A stretch of DNA of 7,129 nucleotides from DASQDN01 sp035630195 (lineage in GTDB: Bacteria > Acidobacteriota > Terriglobia > Bryobacterales > Bryobacteraceae), in contig DASQLD010000558.1 in assembly GCA_035630195.1 (NCBI GenBank), positions 1-7,129 of the forward strand, read 5' to 3'. The notes below the pieces were generated by a model. That model was not told where the DNA came from. It saw nothing but the letters and a program-made list of their open reading frames with translations, and ran no database searches. A program made the position numbers and the translations under genes. Positions within the stretch are counted from its first letter, which is position 1. Every line of letters begins with the position of its first letter. This document shows positions 1 to 4,755 of this stretch, piece by piece.

Positions 1-309
1 TACATGGTCGAACGGCGCCGTAATGAAATTGGCGTGCGCATGGCATTGGGAGCAGATCGCTCGAACGTCGTATGGCTTGTCGTACGTGAGGCGGGTACAC
101 TGCTGATTCTCGGCTTGATCGTAGGAACAGGGTTAGCGCTGTGGGTCGGAAAACTAGCGCAGACAATGCTGTTCGGCCTAAAGCCTTACGATCCGGTCAC
201 ACTTGCAGGCGCAGTCGCGCTATTAGGAATAGTGGCGCTGGTCGCGACATACGCTCCAGCCCTCCGCGCCTCACGATTAGACCCGATGAACGCGTTGCGT
301 GAGGAATAG
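1..309 (+). CDS. FtsX/MacB-like ABC transporter permease, C-terminal fragment
   Basis: Only the last 102 codons are present; the gene enters from the left edge and stops with TAG at 307-309. The fragment opens with the cytoplasmic-loop signature ERRRNEIGVRMALGA, typical of the last FtsX-like domain of MacB-type permeases. Two hydrophobic membrane segments follow, at about fragment residues 31-51 and 69-88. The motif LFGLKPYDPVTL lies between them, and the tail ends RASRLDPMNALREE. The 'LFG(V/L)...DP.T' loop and the 'DP..ALR.E' ending are characteristic of the large acidobacterial duplicated orphan permease group (TIGR03434-like), which usually lack an adjacent ATPase gene; the missing upstream part prevents confirming this. 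By family it would sit in the inner membrane and take part in export or mechanotransmission; the substrate is unknown. No plus-strand gene follows directly: the next gene, pheT, is convergent, 15 bases away. Family assignment is secure; the subgroup is inferred. Confidence 0.88.
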   Translation, partial: YMVERRRNEIGVRMALGADRSNVVWLVVREAGTLLILGLIVGTGLALWVGKLAQTMLFGLKPYDPVTLAGAVALLGIVALVATYAPALRASRLDPMNALREE

Positions 310-336
310 CGCCGCAAGCCTTCCTCAAACACGCAA
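295..336. terminator. Imperfect inverted repeat across the convergent stop codons, possible bidirectional terminator
   Basis: TTGCGTGAGGAA (295-306) can pair with TTCCTC (321-326) plus ACGCAA (331-336), leaving AAAC (327-330) as a bulge and 307-320 as a 14-base loop. That gives two stacked 6-bp helices. The repeat covers both the permease TAG (307-309) and the pheT TGA (327-325 on the minus strand), exactly where two convergent genes need to stop. Neither strand has a T-run after the stem, so it is not a classic intrinsic terminator. It may act as an mRNA 3'-end stabiliser, or be chance. Confidence 0.35.
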
Positions 337-2652
337 ATCGAAGCCGAGTTCTCTCATGCCATCGATCACGCGCGTTCGAGCCTCTCCCAGTTCCTCCGAA
401 GAGAGCGTCCGGTCCGCTGCGCCTACAGTTAGCCTGTAGGAAACGCTTTTCGTACCCTCGGCAAGTGGGGCGCCGGAGTACTGCCGCACATACTCGATCG
501 TTTGCAACGTTTCCGAGCCAAATTCTTTGAGGCGGCGTTGAATGTCTCCAACCAAAGCCCGCTCCGGCACGATGACCGACAAGTCGAACGCGCTCGTCGG
601 AAATCGCCGGATCGACGTATAGCAAGTCTCCGTAGGACACAACCGCATCAACGCATCGATATTAAGGTCGAGCACGCTTCCCCGCCCTTTCACCATCGAT
701 GGATGAAATTCGAAAAGCCGCCCAACGACTTCGCCGCGGTACACGGCCTCCGCCGTCCGGGTGGGGTGCTCGTATAACAACGCAGGCGCAGGTCGCAATT
801 CCAAACCCGGAACGATACATTCGCCCAATCGCTTCAACTCGAACAACCCTTGTGCACCAGGCTCTTTGAAGTACACTGCTGCGCAGATATGGTTCACTTC
901 AAGCGGCAGGTCGCCGGAGCGTTTATGAACTTCCCGGCCGACCTCGAACAATCGAAATTCATCGGAAAAACGGCTATTATCGACCAGGTTTTTCCAGATA
1001 CCCGGTACGAGAGACGTTCGCATCAATCCTTGATCCGTCGCGATGGGGTTCAATACTTTCACATGCAATTCCGGATCGAAGCCGAAGTGCTGCACCGTTT
1101 CTTCGCTCAGGAACGAGTAGTTGTAGACCTCATGGAATCCCTGGGCCGCCACTAACGTTCGCAGCCCTTGGAGATATTGACGCTCTTCATTCGTCGGAGG
1201 CACAGCGGCAGGCAGCAACGGCGAGGTCGGCGTAATTGAGCTGTATCCGATCATGCGCCCGACTTCTTCTACGAGATCTTCCCTGAGCGAAATATCCTTC
1301 GTAGCGCGCCAAGTCGGCACGGTGATGGACAGCACGTCCTCAGAGCCCTGCCCAACCCCAAATTGAAGGGCCTCAAGAATCCGGCGCACCTCAATAATAG
1401 GCAGTTCTTTGCCGAGCTTCCGATTCAACCATCCAATCGGCAGACGAATGGGATCCGTTTGCCGAACGGGACCAGCAACATCCGCAATGCCATGAACCAC
1501 ACGAACGCCAGGAGACACGATGCGTAACAATTCGATCGCTCGGGCCAAGCCACGAACCGTATTCGCCGGGTCCTGGGACTTCTCGAATCGCATGGAAGCA
1601 TCGGTACGTAGCTTTAAAGACGAGGAAGTTTTGCGAACACTACCCGCATGGAAATTTGCGCTTTCAAGTATAATTCGCTTCGTCCCATCACTGATTGCGC
1701 TCGCCGCGCCTCCAATCACACCTGCAAGCGCGATAGCGCCGCTATCGTCGGCAATTACCAGATTGGATGGAGTCAACTCATAGGTCTCGCCATTCAGCGC
1801 ACCCATCTTTTCTCCCGCGACTGCAGAGCGGACACGAATCGAGCCATGCAGCTTGTCAGCATCGAAAGCATGCATTGGTTGAGCGATCTCGGCCATGATC
1901 CAGTTCGTCACATCCACCACGTTATTGATGGGATTCAGGCCAATGGCTTCCAACCGGTACTGCAGCCACAATGGAGACGGCTGCACTGTCACGTTCTCAA
2001 TGACAAGAGCGCTATATCGAGGACAGAGTTCAAAGTTCTCGATACTGACTGGAATAGCTCCAGCGCCTTCGGGCAGAATCGACAAGTCCACCGGGTCGCG
2101 AAGAGGCTTGCGCAGGATGGCTGAGACTTCCCGAGCCATCCCGTGATGTCCCCAAAGGTCGGGCCGATGCGTCAACGACTTGTTGTCGATCTCAATGATG
2201 TGGTCGACCGCCACACCAAGCAACTCCCCCGCGCTGATCTGCAACTCAAGAATACCTGCGCCGTCTCGATTCAATCCCAATTCAGCGCCGCTCGCCAGCA
2301 TGCCTTCACTTTCGACACCAGCGATCACCGCTTTACGAATCTCACGACCGTCTCCGAGTGTTACACCTACGGGAACATACGCGGTGACGATGCCGGCACG
2401 ACAATTCGGCGCGCCGCAGACGACCGTCTTCTTCCCGAGACGACCGGCGTCGATCGCAGCTTTGACGTTCTTGCTACCCTCAATCGGCTCCGCCGATTCG
2501 ACACGGGCGGCAACCACAGAAGCAAGCGCGGCTCCGTACTTTTCGACACCTTCGCTCTCAGCCGTCTTGAGCGTAATGAGATTCGACAAATCAGCAGCCG
2601 CAACATCCAGGCCGTCGACCAGTTCACTGATCCAGTTATAGGAGAACTTCAT
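325..2652 (-). CDS. pheT: Phenylalanyl-tRNA synthetase beta subunit
   Basis: This 775-residue protein, close to the usual ~800 for bacterial PheT, is the beta chain of the cytoplasmic alpha2beta2 enzyme that charges tRNA-Phe. Domains read in the expected order. An N-terminal segment (MKFSYNWISELV) is followed by an OB-fold tRNA-binding domain at about 42-150 (VVCGAPNCRAG, ESEGMLASGAELGL). The B3/B4 editing region at about 212-380 includes PMHAFDADKL and RTDASMRFEKSQDP. The B5 domain at about 400-470 includes TKDISLREDLVEEVGRMIGY, whose acidic residues match the usual metal-binding cluster. A catalytic-like core follows at about 490-675. The C-terminal FDX-ACB anticodon-binding domain at about 682-775 begins RRFPTSAFDLSV. 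Its ATG lies 6 bases after the pheS TAA and has no recognisable Shine-Dalgarno sequence, so translation probably depends on coupling to pheS. It converges with the permease gene at its 3' end. The identification is firm. Confidence 0.98.
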   Translation of the reverse strand: MKFSYNWISELVDGLDVAAADLSNLITLKTAESEGVEKYGAALASVVAARVESAEPIEGSKNVKAAIDAGRLGKKTVVCGAPNCRAGIVTAYVPVGVTLGDGREIRKAVIAGVESEGMLASGAELGLNRDGAGILELQISAGELLGVAVDHIIEIDNKSLTHRPDLWGHHGMAREVSAILRKPLRDPVDLSILPEGAGAIPVSIENFELCPRYSALVIENVTVQPSPLWLQYRLEAIGLNPINNVVDVTNWIMAEIAQPMHAFDADKLHGSIRVRSAVAGEKMGALNGETYELTPSNLVIADDSGAIALAGVIGGAASAISDGTKRIILESANFHAGSVRKTSSSLKLRTDASMRFEKSQDPANTVRGLARAIELLRIVSPGVRVVHGIADVAGPVRQTDPIRLPIGWLNRKLGKELPIIEVRRILEALQFGVGQGSEDVLSITVPTWRATKDISLREDLVEEVGRMIGYSSITPTSPLLPAAVPPTNEERQYLQGLRTLVAAQGFHEVYNYSFLSEETVQHFGFDPELHVKVLNPIATDQGLMRTSLVPGIWKNLVDNSRFSDEFRLFEVGREVHKRSGDLPLEVNHICAAVYFKEPGAQGLFELKRLGECIVPGLELRPAPALLYEHPTRTAEAVYRGEVVGRLFEFHPSMVKGRGSVLDLNIDALMRLCPTETCYTSIRRFPTSAFDLSVIVPERALVGDIQRRLKEFGSETLQTIEYVRQYSGAPLAEGTKSVSYRLTVGAADRTLSSEELGEARTRVIDGMRELGFDLRV

Positions 2653-2658
2653 CGGTAT

Positions 2659-3681
2659 TTAGAACTGCGAGATAAAACGTAGGTCACCGCTTTGCAACAG
2701 ACGAATGTCGTCGATCGCATAGCGCATCATCACAAGCCGCGTCATTCCGAGCCCAAAAGCGAAACCATTCCACTCTTCGGGGTCGATTCCGCCCAAGCGC
2801 AGGACATTGGGATGTACAAGTCCACAAGGCAGCAACTCCACCCAACCGCTTTGCTTGCAAACCGGGCAGCCCGGTCCGCCGCAAATCAGGCATTGAATAT
2901 CCAGCTCGAATCCAGGCTCTACGAACGGAAAGTACCCGGGGCGCAAACGCACAGTTACTTCGCGTTTGAACACTGCGCTTAGCAAGGTCTTCATGAAGTA
3001 GATGAGGTTCGCAACCGACACCTCGCGATCCACCATCATGCCTTCGAGTTGGTAAAACGTATGCTCGTGCGACGCGTCGACTTCTTCGTTACGAAACACC
3101 CTACCAGGCGCGATCATGCGAAGCGGCGGTCCCAGTTTGCGCATTCCTCGTACTTGCACGGGAGATGTATGAGTGCGCAGCAGGTGCCCACCCTCCAGCC
3201 AGAAGGTATCCTGCATGTCCCTGGCCGGATGGTCAGGCGGGATGTTCAGCGCGTCGAAGTTGTTGTATTCGGATTCCACTTCAGGCCCCCCCAGCACTGT
3301 GAATCCCATCGACGTAAAAACCTCTTCGATTTCATGCTGGATCTTTGTGAGCGGATGCAAGCTCCCAGGACGCGGACCCGGCGCCGGCAGTGTCAGATCA
3401 ATCCACTCGGAATCGAGCTTTCGTGCGAGCGCCTCGGATTCGAATCGTGTCTTCTTCGCTTCGAGTGCCCCTTCTAATGCCTGCTTGGCGGCGTTCAGAC
3501 ATTTTCCGATGGTTGCCTTCTCTTCGGGAGAAAGCTTCGCCATCTCTTTGCTTATTTGCGCCAGTGTTCCCTTTCGGCCAAGAACCTCGACGCGAACTGC
3601 TTCCAGCGCTTCGGGATCCGCAGCAGTTTCAATGCGCGCCAATGCCATCGCATGCAACTGGGAAAGATCGTCTTCGAGCAT
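2659..3681 (-). CDS. pheS: Phenylalanyl-tRNA synthetase alpha subunit
   Basis: This 340-residue catalytic alpha chain activates phenylalanine with ATP and transfers it to tRNA-Phe; the length is normal for PheS. An N-terminal coiled-coil arm (about 1-90) is followed by the class II synthetase core. Motif 1 is around HPLTKIQHEIEEVF (109-122). The substrate loop is DHPARDMQDTFWL (150-162). Motif 2 is in GRVFRNEEVDASHEHTFYQL (193-212), and motif 3 is FGLGMTRLVMMRY (309-321). Residues FPFVEPGFELD (251-261) form part of the Phe pocket region. A four-cysteine insertion follows (C264, C267, C272, C275), which looks like a zinc knuckle; such an insertion occurs in PheS of some bacterial lineages and is absent from the E. 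coli protein. The ATG lies 4 bases after the stop of the upstream gene and 13 codons from no better start; the only purine signal is a weak GGA directly abutting it. It is cotranscribed with pheT and the gene upstream. Confidence 0.98.
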   Translation of the reverse strand: MLEDDLSQLHAMALARIETAADPEALEAVRVEVLGRKGTLAQISKEMAKLSPEEKATIGKCLNAAKQALEGALEAKKTRFESEALARKLDSEWIDLTLPAPGPRPGSLHPLTKIQHEIEEVFTSMGFTVLGGPEVESEYNNFDALNIPPDHPARDMQDTFWLEGGHLLRTHTSPVQVRGMRKLGPPLRMIAPGRVFRNEEVDASHEHTFYQLEGMMVDREVSVANLIYFMKTLLSAVFKREVTVRLRPGYFPFVEPGFELDIQCLICGGPGCPVCKQSGWVELLPCGLVHPNVLRLGGIDPEEWNGFAFGLGMTRLVMMRYAIDDIRLLQSGDLRFISQF

Positions 3682-3685
3682 TCCG

Positions 3686-4162
3686 TTAGCTAGCCGCGAT
3701 CTCAGCCATCGGATTGAACACCCGTTCCGTCTTCGTCAATTCCCAATCGAGGTGGTTGATGTAAAACACCAGCAGGGCTTCGGGATACTTCGTCTTATAT
3801 GCTTCGTGAACGCGCTGCTGCCACCCTTCTGTCAGCTTGTCTGACGCATCCAGATCCTTGGCGAAGAACCCATCCTCGTGAGGAATGCCCAGAAGATTCA
3901 GCACGTCCTTGATCATGTCGAGGTGCGAAACCAGGACCGTCTGGGCGACGTCTGTGGCGAAGTCCTCGTCGTGCTCCACGATTCGAGACCATAGGCGGGG
4001 AGCCACTTTGCGGAGGGTTTCTGTATTCAGCTTATTCATGTGAAAGCGCATCTTCACACGCTCATAAAGCTGAAAAGTCTTCAGCTTACCGATGGAAACG
4101 CTGCGGATTAATTCCTGGAACGCAGGCTCGCCGAGCGCTACAAAGATGTCCGAAAGCTGCAT
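3686..4162 (-). CDS. Unrecognised helical protein, first gene of the pheST operon
   Basis: I do not recognise a family for this 158-residue protein. It is acidic-basic mixed and soluble, with no signal peptide and no membrane segment. Nearly the whole length looks alpha-helical: amphipathic helices around 12-43, 46-64, 66-91 and 111-150, separated by short breaks such as GIPHEDGFF (92-100). Cysteine is absent. Histidines at 41, 64, 80, 95, 119 and 137 are scattered without an obvious metal-site spacing. It is real: the gene fills the gap exactly between the divergent promoter region and pheS, shares the strand and ends 4 bases before the pheS ATG, giving clear operon structure. ATG at 4162 is the first start, and the upstream purine stretch GAAAAG is only a weak ribosome site. 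In many bacteria pheS follows rplT, so this neighbour is unusual. A role linked to translation or tRNA-synthetase expression is only a guess from position. Confidence 0.85.
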   Translation of the reverse strand: MQLSDIFVALGEPAFQELIRSVSIGKLKTFQLYERVKMRFHMNKLNTETLRKVAPRLWSRIVEHDEDFATDVAQTVLVSHLDMIKDVLNLLGIPHEDGFFAKDLDASDKLTEGWQQRVHEAYKTKYPEALLVFYINHLDWELTKTERVFNPMAEIAAS

Positions 4163-4200
4163 CTTTTCGAGCGTATCACAGCACTCCGAACGTCGCCGGT

Positions 4201-4225
4201 GTTATACTTAGCTCCCTGATGTCAA
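4201..4225. promoter_or_regulatory. Candidate shared -10 element of a divergent promoter
   Basis: Within the 89-base divergent gap, TATACT (4203-4208) reads as a -10 hexamer toward the sigma gene. On the opposite strand TATAAC (4206-4201) reads as a -10 toward the pheST operon. The two share the same TATA core. A perfect TTGACA lies on the minus strand (4225-4220), but its spacer to TATAAC is 13 bases, shorter than the usual 16-18. No good -35 is visible for the plus direction; the 17-base position holds AGCACT. Both predicted transcripts would have short leaders of roughly 30-40 bases. Overlapping symmetric -10 elements are a known cause of divergent transcription in bacteria. No T-box or leader-peptide attenuator for pheST fits in this space. 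Confidence 0.35.
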
Positions 4226-4238
4226 GCAGCTAACGAAT

Positions 4239-4243
4239 TGGAG
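4239..4243 (+). promoter_or_regulatory. Ribosome binding site of the sigma factor gene
   Basis: TGGAG ends 8 bases before the ATG at 4252, which is good Shine-Dalgarno spacing. An in-frame TAA at 4231-4233 lies just upstream and no other usual start codon occurs between it and 4252, so the start is well fixed. Confidence 0.7.
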
Positions 4244-4251
4244 TTGCATGT

Positions 4252-4755
4252 ATGTCAGCAGAGTTTTCGCCAGAACTATACCGCGAACTCCGTCGCATCG
4301 CCGGATACTGGATGCGACAGGAGAGGCTTGACCACACACTGCAGCCGACTGCAGTCGTACACGAGGCTTGGCTACGATTCGGCGCCCATCACAAGTTTGA
4401 AAGTCGTGCGCAATTTGTAAGCTTTGCCACTAAAGTCATACGGGAAGTCCTTTGCGACTATGCGCGCGCTCACGGAGCCCAAAAACGGGGCAGAGGTCGC
4501 GTAGTTCGTCTCACTGACAACGATGGCGACATACCTGCTCCGGACGCGACTGGCATTCTTGAGCTCAATTCTGCGCTTGATGAATTGCAGGGAGTTTCCG
4601 AGCGAGCGGCCAAGGTAGTCGAACTCAAGTACTTTGGACAGCTCAAGGCGGAAGAAATTGCGCCCCTGCTGGACGTCAGTGAACGAACGGTCACTCGTGA
4701 CTGGGAGTTCGCGAAAGCTTGGTTACAAGCGCGATTGGGGGAAGCGCAGCGATGA
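4252..4755 (+). CDS. ECF-like RNA polymerase sigma factor, TIGR02999/Sig-70_X6 type
   Basis: This 167-residue two-domain sigma factor directs RNA polymerase to a dedicated promoter set. Region 2 spans about 5-75: LYRELRRIAGYWMRQ, then HTLQPTAVVHEAWLRF (28-43), then AQFVSFATKVIREVLCDYARAHGAQKRG (53-80). These strings are the signature of the TIGR02999 group (Pfam Sigma70_ECF). A linker of about 81-100 follows. Region 4 (about 103-163) has the helix-turn-helix LKAEEIAPLLDVSERTVTRDW (131-151), the -35-recognising element. Region 2.2 lacks the acidic 'DAED'-like residues of ordinary ECF factors and has Pro32-Thr33 instead. No anti-sigma gene is adjacent. The next gene, a Ser/Thr kinase, overlaps it by ATGA, so the two are translationally coupled. 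The kinase is therefore the likely regulator, by phosphorylation; this is inferred by analogy with Vibrio EcfP/PknT. Paralogues of this group are common in Acidobacteriota and Planctomycetes. The promoter target is unknown. Confidence 0.93.
   Translation: MSAEFSPELYRELRRIAGYWMRQERLDHTLQPTAVVHEAWLRFGAHHKFESRAQFVSFATKVIREVLCDYARAHGAQKRGRGRVVRLTDNDGDIPAPDATGILELNSALDELQGVSERAAKVVELKYFGQLKAEEIAPLLDVSERTVTRDWEFAKAWLQARLGEAQR
4737..4743 (+). promoter_or_regulatory. Ribosome binding site of the kinase gene, inside the sigma gene
   Basis: GGGGAAG, inside the last codons of the sigma gene, ends 8 bases before the ATG at 4752. It is an acceptable purine-rich Shine-Dalgarno-like site. Together with the ATGA overlap it supports 4752 as the kinase start rather than a later codon. 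Confidence 0.5.

Noticed and set aside
325..3681. Long open frames on the plus strand opposite pheT and pheS, such as 2143-2682 and 3173-3844.
   Set aside because: Their translations have no domain-like composition and lie fully opposite strongly conserved synthetase coding sequence (two also run a few bases past its ends); they are shadow frames.
4226..4247. Short hairpin GCAGCT/AGTTGC whose 3' arm covers part of the sigma factor ribosome site, possibly a translation switch.
   Set aside because: Six pairs including a G-U and a 10-base loop are too weak to claim regulation from sequence alone.
4163..4251. Possible T-box or phenylalanine-rich leader peptide controlling pheST.
   Set aside because: The gap is only 89 bases, holds no short phenylalanine-rich frame and no terminator/antiterminator pair on the minus strand, and the first downstream gene is not pheS.
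4346..4357. Perfect 12-base palindrome CGACTGCAGTCG, part of a local ACTGCAG repeat, resembling an operator.
   Set aside because: It lies inside the sigma gene and encodes part of the conserved QPTAVV stretch; protein constraint and chance explain it and there is no second copy near a promoter.
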